A DNA stretch of 64,000 nucleotides from Atkinsonella hypoxylon. Its lineage: Eukaryota; Ascomycota; Sordariomycetes; Hypocreales; Clavicipitaceae. The translations under genes and the position numbers were made by a program. The DNA lies in the NCBI GenBank assembly GCA_000729835.1, contig JFHB01000156.1, positions 1 to 64,000 of the forward strand. Direction: 5' to 3'. Position 1 is the first letter of the stretch. Every line of letters starts with the position of its first letter. Shown here one piece after another: positions 34,545 through 47,725 of this stretch. Under the pieces are notes generated by a model, which saw nothing but the letters and a program-made list of their open reading frames with translations, did no database searches and was not told the origin of the DNA.

Positions 34545-36169
34545 ATGCCTCTTCTCGGCGGCAAAGGGAACAAATTCAAGGTCGATCCGCCCAAGATCCG
34601 GATTGAAAAAGTCGTCGTAGAGCGGGCGTTGACGCCTAGCAAGCCGAAGCCGAAACATCGATCTGGCCCTGCCTCTAGTGGTGTTGTATCATCGCGATCC
34701 TCGCCTGCTGCACAACCGTCGCCGAAGCCCTCGTCTATTCGTCACAAGAGCCACTCGCCGTACCCTTCGTCGTCGGATGAGAGGCGTCTGGAGCGGAAGC
34801 GCAAAGATAGTGCATCGGCGTCGGTGAAACCGTCCCCCGGATCAGAGCGTATTGCGTTCGACAAGGATAGTGACAACGAAGACGATGGCTGGATGAGCCT
34901 GGATGCGAGGAAGAGGCAGCGCAGAGGCATCTCTGAAGACAAACCTGTGGACTCGAACCGCAAGTTTCGACACCGGCGGGCCTTTGAGGGTCGCAATGAC
35001 AAGCTCAAGTTTATTCACGCCGTCGAGGTAGCGTCGTTGAACGCAAAGTGTGTGCCTATCATGGGCGCTTTAAAAGAAGATGTTGCGATAGAGCTACAGT
35101 ATCCTAGCATGCAACCCAGAGAGAAGTACGTATCATGCATCGTCACCATCTTGCTATTGAGTGGAAGGGGGAAGCAGCAACTATGTAAACATGTTTGTTC
35201 TAGAGCAATGCTAATCATTCATTCTTTTCTCCTTGGAACAGATTCGAGTTGGTTTGGGGCAAAGACAAAATAGATGCTGTCGAAGCTAGCATAAAAATAG
35301 TTCGCTATGTCGCTGAGACGTATCTGACCGACGAGGAAGCAGAGCCATTCACAAACATCAATACCGGATTGATTCGACGACTGGAGAAAGCATCAAATCG
35401 GAATATTCAGGATCTGGCTGGTTTCAAAGCCGCCTTGCACGAGTACAACGAGACTTTACTGGGGCTTGTCGAAGACGGAATTATTGCGAAGAATCTAGAC
35501 GCCATGCACGAACTGCCGCAGCATTTAGTGGCCTTTATCCTGGACCAAGTCTATGATCGAACAGTAGCACCGAGTGTGGAACTGCTTTCAAGATACGAAA
35601 ATGGAACCGACTTTGTCTATGGAGAGCTGTTACATCCCTTCATTTCGAAACTTCTCGTGGAGCAGACGAAAATGACTTCAGACCAAGTGTTTGTTGATCT
35701 AGGTTCTGGTGTGGGCAACGTGTGCCTGCAGGCTGCGCTTGAAATTGGCTGTGAGAGCTGGGGCTGCGAGATGATGGAGAACGCTTGCAACTTAGCGGAG
35801 CTTCAGATCAAGGAGTTTGAGGCGAGGTGTATGTTGTGGGGGATCAAGCCCGGTAAAGTGCGGCTCGAACGGGGAGACTTCCGCAAGAACCACGTCATAC
35901 ACGAAGCGCTCAAACGGGCAGATGTTGTACTCGTCAACAACAAAGCTTTTACATCGCAACTAAATGACGACCTAGTGCGCATGTTCTTGGATTTGAAACC
36001 GGGTTGTAAGATTATCTCGCTGAAGTCATTCGTTGCTGAAGTCAAAAGCAGCCACAATATCAACGATGTGGGTAGCACCATTCTTGACGTGGAAGAATGC
36101 ACATATCCAGAAGGATTCGTAAGTTGGACGAATGCCGGTGGGCCGTATTTCATATCCACCCGCAAATGA
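34545..36169 (+). CDS. DOT1: Histone H3 lysine-79 methyltransferase DOT1
   Basis: Exon 1 is 34545-35125 and exon 2 is 35242-36169; the 116-nt intron joins REK to FELVWGKDKIDAV. The product is 502 residues. The first 165 residues are basic, Ser/Pro-rich and probably disordered, which suits nucleosome binding. The catalytic domain shows FVYGEL (residues 318-323), the AdoMet-binding loop VFVDLGSGVGNV (from residue 343), WGCEMMENACNLAE and VLVNNKAFTSQLNDDL, the standard DOT1 motif order. The protein methylates H3K79 in the nucleus without a SET domain and works in silencing and DNA-damage signalling. It is convergent with ATG16, with 273 bases between the stop codons. Confidence 0.96.
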
Positions 36170-36442
36170 TTGCACCTGCAGTGGACCAGCGTCATTGTCA
36201 GTAAATGATTTCAAAAGTTTGGATACGCATAGAATAAATAGCTGGCACTTTTGCTTACCCATGAATTGGAACTTACCCATGCATTGAAAGGGCAAGAACA
36301 TCAGCAAAGCCGAGGGAAGGAATTTATATACCCCCAATATATCGCTTAGTGCAGGAAGTTTTGATGTTCCTTGACTTTCTTTCTCCGAGATATTTATAGA
36401 TGCTTCAAGTTCCGCAGTCAATATGCTGCGTTTGTAGTTATC

Positions 36443-37215
36443 TTATTTGTCGAAGAGAGGCTCATTGGCGAGATTCATGGCTTCTGCTTCTTGAGCCATA
36501 CGTTTCATCCATCGATCAACCAGTTCCTTGTTCTCCGTTTTGACCTTGTCCCTTTCCGTCTCGGCCACGGACATCTGGAGATTTAGTGTGATCATTTCAT
36601 CTTGAACTTGCTATCATTCCCAATGTCATTCAGTGTTGCCAGAATGATGCAGCATGCTTACAGACTGGACTTTATAAGTACGAGCATACCTCTAGCAGTT
36701 TTCGCTTTTCTCGTAGTTCATGCTCTCGGTCTTTTAACCGAGTTGTAAGCATCGTCATTTCTGTATTGAGATGCTTGATGGCACGGAAATCTTCCTTTGA
36801 CTTGGCTCGCAGCTTCGTTAGCTCCTCTTCTGTCGTTCGTAGCCGACTCTCTATGACGCCCTTGGACCGGAGAGATTCCGCTAGGTCCAGACGTAGCTGG
36901 GCAATACCATGGTCATTTGTAGTTGGCAAAACTCCTGGCTTCGATGAGGCTGTATTAGGGGTGCCGCTGGCGTTCGTGATACGAGATTCCAAGGCTGCCT
37001 TCTCTGCCTCCAGCACAGATATGCGATCGGCCATCTGTGAGCCTGTCGAGCTGGTTAGTCTGGCTGATCACTACTCAAAAATCCCCCGCGAAGTGGAATA
37101 GACGTGAGCAAGTGTGGGTTATGGACAAACATGTCTGGACAAGCTCCATATTGATGGGGTTTTTAAGTTCAGCGTCCTTAATGGACGTGATGTATTCCTC
37201 TCTCCAGCTCGTCAT
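36443..37215 (-). CDS. ATG16: Autophagy protein Atg16
   Basis: Exons 37215-37131, 37042-36690 and 36610-36443 give 201 residues, the usual fungal length. The N-terminal helix (MTSWREEYITSIKDAELKNP) is the Atg5-binding segment. From SQMADRISVLEAEKAALE onward the protein is a coiled coil (LRLDLAESLRSKGVIESRLR, LTTRLKDREHELREKRKLLE, QVQDEMITLNLQMSVAETER) and ends WMKRMAQEAEAMNLANEPLFDK. The spliced joins QTC-SQMAD and LLE-QVQDEM are conserved. Atg16 dimers bind the Atg12-Atg5 conjugate and direct Atg8 lipidation at the forming autophagosome. The gene is divergent from VPS16 with 380 bases between the ATGs. Confidence 0.95.
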
Positions 37216-37595
37216 ACTGATTGTGTAGCAAGATTAGATGTGTCCAAGTTGTCCTGGTCGTTGATAGATATTCGACTGAGTAATCACTGATGAGAAGAGA
37301 CTGCTTGGCGGGGCAGGTGCGTCCCTAATTCCCTAAATTGCGACTGTCGCGTTTTACCCGAGGAATAGCCCCACTTCTCAGCGGCGGCATAATACCTTAG
37401 GAAGGTGCTGAGCTGCCTGAGCTCTTCTACAGCGACATATTTCGAGTCTACATCTCACCGAGAGCTCTTGTCCACCTCACGGTTTGATTAGTTTTAGTCA
37501 TCGCGCGCCTGCTAACTCGCGGATCCCCACCACTCTAGTGTATTATCTTGCGTTTCTCATTGCAAAAAGCGATCCAGAATGTACCGTATCCTATA
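37216..37595. promoter_or_regulatory. Bidirectional promoter of ATG16 and VPS16
   Basis: Only 380 bases separate two divergent genes of the vacuole/autophagy pathway. The region includes TGAGTAAT near 37276, which resembles a Gcn4/AP-1 site, and a GCCCCACTT string. Shared control is an inference from spacing. Confidence 0.5.
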
Positions 37596-40500
37596 ATGGA
37601 CACCCTGCATGCAAGAGCGGACTGGGAGACTGTAGGTGACAGGTCGTTCCGCAAGACACAACAATACACAGAAGTGTTCGACCAGGACCTAGACCTCGAT
37701 AATTGTGTTGTGGCTGGAGCACCTTGTGCTGGAGCACTGGGTAAGCACATCTATTCTGGAGGACTTCGCCAGGGACTCGTTGGAGAGCTGTCTGTCAACA
37801 TTCATGGCCCTGGCGATGTTTCTATGGAGTTGCCTGATTTGGTGACTTGTGGCCTTCTGGCGGAACTGCTGGACTAATTCATACATTTGAAACCCCCTTT
37901 TTTTGTTGGGAGAGAAGAGCACGAGAAAAAAGAAGAGTAGGAAAACAAAATAGAAAATATTTACTAACTTGACGTTAGCGCTCTGGCGTGATGGCTCAAA
38001 ACTTCAAGCTCACCAAGCTGGGCGATCCTCGAAACCCACCATTGATATTTACAGCTTGGCGGGGAAGAAGCTTCGATCTATTCCTTGGGACAATGGTCAC
38101 ATCCGAAGCTTGGGTTGGTCAGAAGATGAGTCTCTCTTAGTCGTGACGGCTGATGGGAATGTTCGTTGCTATGATTTGCAAGGAGATTTCAGCAACTTCA
38201 CCCTTGGTCATGGTGCGGATAACTACGGGGTTGAGTCTTGTCGGTAAGGTCTCAACTGCAGGAATCATGTTTGGAGTTCACTAAGAATGTCGGACAGTTT
38301 CTATGGGAGCGGTATGGTAGCTCTTCTAGGGAACAACACTCTGGTGATGGTTTCGTCATATTCAGAGCCACGACCACGACTTTTGGCACCAATTCCCGAC
38401 GGAGAAGTTCACTCTTGGGCAATTATGTCCCCGGACAACACTTTGTCGAGGTCTGTCGAGGTCCTTGTGAACATCGGATCTACAGTTTTCATCGTTGACG
38501 TCACGGATTGTGAGGACAAGTATGTTGATAGCGGTCCTTTCAGCTACCTGAGCGTGTCCCCAGACGGTCGTCTTATCAATCTGTATTCCAAAAGCGGAAC
38601 AGCACATATAATCTCCAGTGACTTCCAGGAGAAGATTTTCGAGCACAATTCAGATTCTCAGACGCCGCCCAGATATGTCGAGTGGTGTGGAAGCGACGCC
38701 TTGATTGCTTGGGAGGATGAGGTGCACATCATTGGACCTGGCGATCAGTCATCGTCTTACATATACGACAGTACGAGAGTACACCTAATATCTGGTATGT
38801 CCAAGTCACTGATTGCTATGCGAAATCACCCTAACCTCGGACAGAATACGATGGAGCAAGGCTCATCACTAATGATTTTTGCGAGTTCTTGGAAAGAGTG
38901 CCTACGGATACATTGGAGGTATTTGGCCATTCGTCGGAGTCATCCCCTGCCTCTATCCTACTGGACGCCGTTGGGCAACTGAAACTAGAGTCACCAAAAG
39001 CAGACGATTATATTCAACTAATTCGAGGTAATCTAACCGAGGCTGTGGACACGTGCGTCAACGCGGCGGGTCGGGAGTTTGAGGTTAAATGGCAAAAAAA
39101 ACTTTTGAAGGCGGCATCTTTCGGAAAATCGGTACTTGATATTTATAACAGCGACGACTTCGTGGAAATGTGCGAAACATTGCGCGTGTTGAATGCCGTG
39201 CGTGACTTCAATATTGGCATGCCTCTGTCATTCGAGCAATTTCATCGTCTCACACCTGAGAGGTTGATTCGGCGATTACTCCAACGCCATGAGTATCTGT
39301 TAGCGTTGAAAATTGCTACATATCTTAAGCTCCCTACTGACCGTATCTATGTTCATTGGGCGTCTACCAAGGTTCGTGTGGGTGCTGAGAACGACGAAAC
39401 ATTGTGTCGACAAGTCGTGGAGAGACTATCAGGAAAGCCAGGTATTTCGTTCGAAGAAATTGCGATGGCTGCCTATCACGAAGGCCGCAGTCGGCTAGCA
39501 ACAGAGTTACTGAACCATGAGCCGCGCGGTGGAAGACAAGTGCCTCTCTTACTGGATATGGAAGAGGATGAGTTGGCGCTTGATAAAGCTATTGAGAGCG
39601 GCGACAGTGACTTGATCTTGTTGGTTCTAGTCAAGCTCAAGAAGAAGCTGCCCCTGGCGTCCTTTTTCCGAGTCATTAACTCTCGCCCGACTGCAACAGC
39701 CATGATAGAATCTGCGGCCGTTGCGGAAGGCGATAACACGCTGTTGAAAGATTTATACTATCAGGACGACCGCAGAGTCGATGGAGCCGATGTGTTCATC
39801 AGGGAGTCTTTGCAGCAACCGGATGCACGCACGTCTGCAGACAAGCTAGCATTAGCAGCCAAGCTGCTTTCCGATTCGAAGGAACACGTTACAGAGCTCT
39901 ATGCTTTGAAAGAGACCACGACGCTCCTTCGAATGCAAGAATCCCTGAACCGGGATTTGAGGGATTCATTCACAGGCCTTAGCGTTAATGAAACCATGTT
40001 TAAGCTTATTCGACTAGGCTATCATGGTCGCGCAAAGAAGGTTCAAAGCGAATTCAAAGTTCCAGAGAAAGTGGCATGGTGGATTCGGTAGGTTGACGCA
40101 CCTAGGGTTACTCAAGGCCAATCAATTAAGGCGCTGTGGTCTGTCTTCTGGTCAACGCATCACTGACGATAGCTTTTCCAATACTCTAGACTCCGCGCGC
40201 TGGTTGCAAAACGAGATTGGACGGAAATCGAAGAAATTGCTAAGAACAAGAAGAGTCCTATCGGTTGGGAGGTACGTTGTGACAAACGAATTGCGGTTAA
40301 GCATCTGGATTTTTGTGAACTTTTCCCACTTGCCAAAACTATTATTAATGAAATAATGTCATGGATCTTGTGGATGCTAACTCGTCTTTTCAAAAGCCCT
40401 TCTTCAACCTCACATTGCAGGCGGGCAGTCCTCATGTAGCAGCTATCTTCATTCTAAAATGCACAGATTTAGATTTCGATGAGAAAATCAACATGTACGA

Positions 40501-40648
40501 GAAATGCGGAATGCGAGTAAAGGCAGCAGAGGAAGCCGTTCGACTCAAAAACGTAGAGGCGTGGAAAAGGCTACTGGAAGCCGCAGGGCGAGGATCGCAG
40601 GAAGAACGGGAGATTGAGAGACTAGGGAATGCTGCTTTCAAGAAGTGA
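37596..40648 (+). CDS. VPS16: Vacuolar sorting protein Vps16 (HOPS/CORVET core subunit)
   Basis: Exons 37596-37740, 37979-38243, 38298-38794, 38845-40087, 40190-40271 and 40397-40648 join in frame to 827 residues, the normal size. Residues 1 to about 400 form a beta-propeller (ALWRDGSKLQAHQAG, DIYSLAGKKLRSIPWDNG, HIRSLGWSEDESLLVVTADG, MVALLGNNTLVMVSSY). The rest is an alpha-solenoid with RLIRRLLQRHEYLLALKIATYL, YHEGRSRLATELLNHEPR and VPLLLDMEEDELALDKAIESGDSD, all strong Vps16 signatures. Vps16 is shared by the HOPS and CORVET tethers and is required for vacuole and endosome fusion, hence for the last step of autophagy. Exon 5 (82 nt) and the 50-54-nt introns make single-frame reading break it into several pieces. 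Confidence 0.96.
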
Positions 40649-43600
40649 ACCTGAAACGAAGTTTTGACGTGATCAACAATTAGTCGACCACATAGCTGCA
40701 TACAACTAATTGTATGATAGTGTTCTTCTAGGATATATGGGTAGGAGCCGCACGTCCAGTCCCGATTCGTCACACATGCCTAAACCCGGGCCTTTTCCTC
40801 GATAGGGTTTGGAAAGTATAAGACCCTGTGTTCCATTTACCTTACAAATGAAGCGATGCAGATCGTAGAGTCGAAGTATGAGACATAGCGGGCATGCACG
40901 TGTCTTACGTGCTCCGGGTTCGACCGACCTGGGGTTTGAGATAGGACCGAAACGAGTGGCGCCCTAGACGTAATTATGTTTTCGTGTAATTGCCAGGGAC
41001 TATTCAGGTTCGCGTGTATAAAAATCGTGGATATTACAGTGACTCGGTAATTGTAGGAGAACAATAAAGAAAATGCCCGGTGGAGCTATTGTGATGTTGC
41101 TGTTGGCGCCAAAAACCTCGTAACTGAGCATGGCCAATCATGCTGGTCTTGTCACTCATTCCGTTCACACGAGGAGAATTAACTCATACAGAATACACAT
41201 ATCCACCCAGACTCAAAGCATTATCAGCGGCAGCGCATACCCGCCTTCTCTAGTGGTCGAGATGGCTCCAGAAGACAGCACGAGACACGACTGAGCATTT
41301 TTTATGGCTGCAATGGCCACACCGTGTGCTATTTATAACCTTCGAGGGCCGAACTTATTATATCTTCCGCTAAGACGCCACGGCTGACTAGGTCTGAAAC
41401 ACCGCATGTCAGACTTGAGTGAAAGATGACAGAGCGATGAAGAAATATGGAGTGCCGTGCGTAATGGTGCGTGGGTTGCTGGCAGAGGGACGCACTAGAA
41501 GATGGAAGGGATGAAAAGAAAAAGAAAAAGAAATTAATAATAGGTCGGAAAAGACATTGTTTGAGCGAGCTGGTGGCTGAGGCGAAGTCTTTGACTTGAT
41601 TTGTGTACGTTGCTATAAATCGACAAGATTAACTATCTAGGTAGTTACCGGGCGGGACTTTAATTGAGACCTGGAGCTCGTCTCTCCTTTATAGCATTGC
41701 ATTCAATTAATTGATCACGCATTTGAAGCTAGATGTAAAATAAAAACTCACCATTAGATAGCTGATCTCTATTTGCCAAATGAAGACATCTTCCGCTCAG
41801 TTCGATCTTATTGTAGAGGTGTATAAAACATGAATTCAATCCAACCGTTGGCATTCTGCTCACCCTGGCGTTGGCTGAACGACGGTGATCAGTGACAACT
41901 TGCATGCTTGCTGGATGCATACGCGGATGATCACTCGGAGTGTTGGTTCGATTGCATAGAATTCCTTCGGTGGGTGGGGCGGCTGACCAAAAATAAGCTG
42001 GCGGGCTTTCCCTCCTTCCGACCGTAAGACTTTTCGGACCGACAAGGATGTCGTCCCCCTTTAACAGTCACAACGACAAAGACATGTATGTACTGTGCCA
42101 AGGAATGGTCAGGTTAATCCGATCTTCGCCGGGACACCCATCCGAAGGTCCGCAAGAGACTGTCAACCCATGGATTGTTTACATCCCTTTAGGGTCTCCG
42201 ATTGCAATTGAGTTAGAAGGTGAGTAGACAAGTGAGGTGGAACCTTTCATTCCACAGCTAGCAATGTGATATTCTATCGAAATTGGGCTTCAAATGCACT
42301 AGTCGTGGCTGATTGTATCAAGACGGTCAAATTTACGAAGTTGATGTTCAGTGTCTGGTTTTATTGATGCCAGCGGACATTCCCACAGCACTGTGAACAC
42401 ACACAAGGCACATAGGTCTGCTGAGTCTCGTGAGGTAGCACTATAATTATTCATCCATCTATCATGGCCTTCGACGTAGTAGAAGTTTTATGAATGCCAC
42501 GAATTTCCTACTACAGACCTCCACGAAATCGGTAACATCCCTAGTTGGAAACAACTCAGCGGTTGTATGACTAGTACTTAGGTAGGTAGATGAAGTGTGT
42601 AATACTCTTGCTTATGGTCCTTCAACGGGTTGGTACGGAAGTAGCCGATGCTCAATGACGTGCAGCTCATTCGGCTTCAGTTGACATTGGTAAGCGACGG
42701 TGTCAATTCTCATTCAGAATTCTGATAGGCCAGCTTGAAGTCAGTAAAAGAATATTCCGTTGATTATTAAACTCACATCTTAATAGTTTAAGCGCCCGTG
42801 GCTTGACAGTCTTTCGCGGCCGTTCGGCGCCTCCAGCAAATAGCTGCAATCTTAGTGAGTCAGGATAAGCCACTTACCGATCGGACACGGCGACACTATG
42901 TATGGTCCATCGAGACCCAAAGGGCTGAATGTCAATCGTTGTGGCTGCGTCATTGCGCTGGGCAGTTCCACATGGGCCAGAGAAGCCCCGGGTGCAGTTG
43001 AGGGCCAATGTGCTCCCCGAACGCAAACGAGGCTTAACATCAACGATTCATCAGTTCGTCCCATCGTCGGTTGACGACGTAGATATCACCTTGCGTGTAA
43101 GCACATACATTGGACATGTGTAGAGAAACATGAAAAACACAATGCAGCTGATGCAATGGCTCAAGAATCATCCGGTCCCCTCTCATGCACCTCAGCAGAC
43201 AACTCCTACTGGAATTCCATGTGATCAATGGCCCTGATTTCACGGAACTGATCAAGTCCACGCGACATGCCGCAGTTGGCCCAGCGGCTTGGGTGCAGGT
43301 CTCGGACTGGTTCCGAGACCTCAGTTGGCTGCTTTCGAGCTCAGGAGCAGACGCTTCCGGACACATGGGTCGTCTCAGTGAGTATAGCTGCTATTTGTGT
43401 TGCTATCTGAACTGTAGTTTTGCTTTGTGCTCCATAGCCGTGCTTCGTTCGACCTTGCGACGGCCTACGGCGGGCCACCAAAGCCACCAAACGGCCTCGC
43501 CCACATACAGACTAGCACAGTAGGCATAATACTCAGTAGGCTTTGGAATCTGGCGGCGGCGGCGGCGGCGACGGCGAGTAATAAAATATTATGTGGCGAA

Positions 43601-44840
43601 ATGCACAATTGGGATGGCGCGTACCACTGGATGTGATGAGGCAGCTGCTAGATGAGGATGATCCGACGAGCCGGAGAAGCCGTACAGAGTGAGGGATATC
43701 ATGGGAAAGAATAATTAGTATGCCTCTCATTGTCTCCTGAAGAAGGAAAGACTGTTGACCTTGTCAAGTCCAAGAGCTCTATTCCAGGGCATTTCGACGC
43801 TGCAGCCTCATTCTGCTCTCGACCGTTCGACAGCAGGTGCAGGCAGGCAGGCAGGTAGGCATGTGACCTGCTCAAGTCGCAACTGCTCTACTAGGTGAGA
43901 GCGGAAAGTAAGACCAGGCCAACCAAACCAGGACCAAGCCAGGACCAAGCCAAGGCAGGAGGACACCACACAGGACCACACACACACCCGGCGCGAGCGT
44001 TCCCTGGGTGTGTGGACAGCGTGGACGAGACGGTTCCAGCCCAGCCCAGCCAGGCTGCGTGCGAGTTTAGGTGTTCTAGAGTCACTTCACCAGAGCCAGA
44101 TAATACTAATAAAGGGTCGCTACCCCTCCGCAGTCCCGCCAAGGCTTTTTTTCTTGACTTGAAGAGTTTACAAACTTCCTCTTTCTTCTGCTACTGGTGA
44201 TCCGCCCTCGTTCGATTTCTCAGGGACAGCCCCCCAACTTGCGTCCATCAGCAGCCGATAACGTGCATACGAAGCACAAAAGGGGTTGGCAAGAAAGAGC
44301 CAGTGGTCCAGCTGATGCCGACGCAATCCAAACCGAGTCTACCACCGTCCTCGACTTCGATCTCTACTTCATTCCTTCCTCGTTCCTTCCTCTTGTCATT
44401 CTCATTAGCCTGAGGTGTCTGTCTGTTCTGTGACGCGGATAAGTGCAAGTACAGGAGGAAAGCACAACCAAGTCGGTAGTAGCACTGCCATCCCGCTCCG
44501 GCCCCCCTTACCTCCTTTGCTCCTCCCCGTTTCTCGTTTCCGCCTCCCTCTAGTTAGTTGTTGCCGGCAGCGCACTTCTTGCACCAAGAAGCCTGAAGCT
44601 CCCGTTTCCAGTGGTCTGTCTGGTGGCCTGGTGGCGCAGTGCTTCTGCCACCAGCACTCTGCTCAGGCTCCTAGCAGCAGTCTCCACTGGCCATTTTTGC
44701 CCTAGTCTCGACTTTGACTTCCTCGACCGATTTGTGGGTTGTCAAACGGGAAAACGGCCTACCGGCGTCAATCGCAGACCATCGAGCCTCTGACAGACCA
44801 TCTCCTGATCACCGCTCCTGGCGGCTTTCATCGATTCAAC
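40649..44840. other. 4.2-kb intergenic region including the long DMA1 leader
   Basis: No gene is supported. The right 900 bases are pyrimidine-rich (CCTTCCTC-type tracts) and probably hold the DMA1 promoter and leader. Also seen are a GGC microsatellite (43550-43580), an ACCAAGCC-type tandem (43915-43960) and a TAGGTAGG motif (42577-42590). A minus-strand string HQLHC near 43165 recalls UstYa-type proteins but nothing around it supports that. Confidence 0.45.
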
Positions 44841-46724
44841 ATGTTCTCGCAACCAGTGTCGTCCTCTTCGGGACCACCAGTCACTAACTCAGTCTCGCCG
44901 TCTCGGCCCAGCCGACTCCGCGGCTTGAGCTACCTGCGCAACTATACACACAGTCACCTCCTCTCGCGCGACTCTCACCACTCTGCCAGCAATAGTAATA
45001 GTAACAGCAGCGCCAACAGCAGCGCGTCTCCCCGCTCCATGCCGAGTCAGACTGGTGAGAGTTTGACGCGATCAGTCAGCTACACCCCCTCTTCGAGTTT
45101 GTCTGCCGTATCGCAGAACCCAAACCGCCTCACCCTTGTCAACACTTCCCCAGACGCTACTCCGTCACGAGATAGCAGTGGTGTCGCATCATCTCGCGCT
45201 ACCTCGGGCAGTTCCCCGCCAACGATCCCTGAAGTTGTTTCGCCCATTGCCCAGTCCACCAGCCTTAGCGGCTTGCCAGAAGTGTCAAATGCACGAAACT
45301 CTACCGACATGAATGCAACCCGACCGCGAGCTGTGAGCACCGGTAATCCCCCTGCCGGCGCCGTTTCTTTACCTACCGGAACCAACAGTGGTGTTGTCAA
45401 CGGTAACGCTGATTCCGTCACCTCAATACGCTTCTCCGCCTATTACGATCCTCGTTCCACCAGACCATCACTTTCTTTCCCGCCTGTCACTAGAACACTA
45501 CTGAACGGCACCGAGGTCATCCGAGTGGGGCGATATTCTGAAAGAGATGGCCAGGCTGCCAACACGAACAGTAATCAACCATCTGCTGCTCCTGTTGGGT
45601 TCAAGAGCAAGGTCGTCAGTCGACGGCATTGCGAATTCTGGTGCAAGGATGGCAAATGGTACATCAAGGACGTCAAAAGCTCATCGGGGACCTTCTTGAA
45701 CCACATCCGCCTAAGCCCCCCTTCCCAGGAGAGCAAAGCGTATCCCGTGAACGATGGTGATATTGTTCAGCTTGGCATCGACTTCAAAGGCGGCGAGGAG
45801 ATGATCTTTCGCTGTGTCAAAATGAGATTGGAGTTGAATCGGGGTTGGCAAAATAAGCTCAACAGTTTCAAGTGCGTTTTCTCTATTCATCCTGCTTCAA
45901 ATGATCCAGGGAATTTTTTTTTCTCGATACTGACTCAACTTTCACAGCGTCGCTGCCCACAAGCGACTTCGCACGATGGCCACAAGCAACAATGCTGCTG
46001 GAGGTGCTGGCTCCAGCTCCCAAGACTGCTCCATCTGCCTTAACTCGATTGCTGTAAGCTTTTAAGTTTGATCTGCATTGCGTCATAGAGTTTCATTTGT
46101 ACTGATCTCAACCTCCAATAGCCATGCCAGTCGCTCTTCGTTGCACCTTGCTCTCATACATGGCACTTCAAATGTGTGCGATCTCTCTTAACATCACCCC
46201 AGTATCCGATTTTCGTGTGCCCAAACTGTCGCGCGGGCGCGGATTTAGAGGCAGATGTGGACGAACCGACAGAAGACTGGGAGCATCTTGATGAGAACAA
46301 GCTGGATACGTATGAGAGGGAGACTGAAAGCAGGTCGGAAGAAGAGGCCTCCGCTCCCGAAACCGCGGATGCGCCGAGCCTAGAGGCAGATGCCATGGAC
46401 ATAACAGTCAGTATTAACGCCTCTGAAAGTCTAAATGGACGACCCGACGGCACGTTACCTCATGTTGCCTCGGAACCATTACCCATTCGGAATCCAGCAT
46501 CTGGTTCAGGCCGAGTAGGCCATTTGCGGGAGAATCGTTCGCCATCACCCTCATCGAGTGGTGCAGAAGGTCCAATTACGCCACGAAATAACGCTGGACC
46601 TTGGGTGTTCGATGGTAGTGCGGGTCGTCGTGTTGTGGAAGGCAATTCTGAAATGCGAAGTCTCGATGCGGCAGCAGAAATGGATGTGTGCAGCGCCAAT
46701 CAGAGCGACGACTCGAGTCGTTGA
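44841..46724 (+). CDS. DMA1: FHA-RING ubiquitin ligase of the Dma1 family
   Basis: Exons 44841-45871, 45948-46053 and 46122-46724 give 579 residues. The first 200 residues are Ser/Thr-rich and disordered, followed by an FHA domain (about 220-330) with VGRYS and the phosphopeptide-binding SRRHCEF and SSSGTFLNH motifs. A RING finger runs from C371/C374 (DCSICLNSIA) through PCSHTWHFKCV to C412/C415 (CPNC). The intron at 46054-46121 lies inside the RING. FHA followed by RING is the Dma1/Chf1/RNF8 layout: the protein binds phosphorylated partners and acts as an E3 ligase in septation and spindle-checkpoint control. The C-terminal 160 residues are acidic and probably disordered. No in-frame ATG lies upstream of 44841 in the open frame. 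Confidence 0.95.
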
Positions 46725-47725
46725 TGTCCTTTGAAGCTTGGGCGAACGTTGAGGACATTTGGTCCCAACTTTGAAACCACCTGCACCGGTCCTTTTGAAC
46801 GAAGTTCTGCTGGAATATAAACTTTCAACTGGTGTATTGGGATACAAATCACAACACACTAGAGCGCATAGCAAGCGGCACCCTCAATCGGTAATTCTTT
46901 TCTTTTATTATTGTGTCTTGGGCTGTGTCACTGTCTCAGCATCGGGAGGCCATCCCGTCTGTTTAACTACTCAACGTTAGAATCATTATGACACTCTCCG
47001 TCTTTCCTTTCCTTTTGGTTTTCTTTTTCTATTTTGTTAGTGGCTCAATTGTCATAACCATGCGCGAGTCTTGGGTAGGCTTTTTATTTAGGTTATATAT
47101 CTCAGTACTCGGGATGAATTGCATGCCTGTCTAGCATATTGGCGCTGGGCAACTGGCTTGACTCATTATTTTCAAAAACCACGGGACATCATGCGCTGAC
47201 GACATAGCGTTAATTAAATGGCTTGCGCCCGACGTGAAGTTATGTCTGTAGACATGAGTAACATCAGTGTCCATGTTTTCTTGGTCATACCCCTACTTCG
47301 GTGTGGCCTTACTTATTTGTTCATTTTCTGATGCCAAATCTTATCGCCGAGCCCACACGTTTGTAAGAGGTCGGGTGACAAGCGGACGGGGGAGGGGGGG
47401 GGGAGGGGGGGGAAGCATAAGTAGTCGGCTTTTCTGAACACTCGTGGGTGGGGCCCAAAAATTATGGACCGATCCGCTTCCAAAATCTGTCCGACCTCCA
47501 TGTCGCCGCCTACGAACGAACAATTTGTGCCTTTCAACCATTTTTTATCGAGTTACCAAAGAGCCTCTGTTCGTCCTCGTGTTGAAGCTGCACCGTAAGC
47601 AGTCGAATTCTTTGCTAAACGTAAGCTTCCTAGGTATTTAAACCTGCAGTAGCCTCGGATTTCGCCATCTTTCCGCCAACCCGTCCGACTGCCCCTGGAG
47701 CTCTCGGCAGGACAAAACGCCCATC
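46725..47725. other. Intergenic between DMA1 and the MPP alpha gene
   Basis: Includes a G-rich run at about 47390-47412 (G tracts broken by A). No gene is supported. Confidence 0.5.

Noticed and set aside
43040..43366. Minus-strand HQLHC string, a motif of UstYa/DUF3328 proteins
   Set aside because: The second conserved HC motif and other family features are absent; a five-residue match is not enough.
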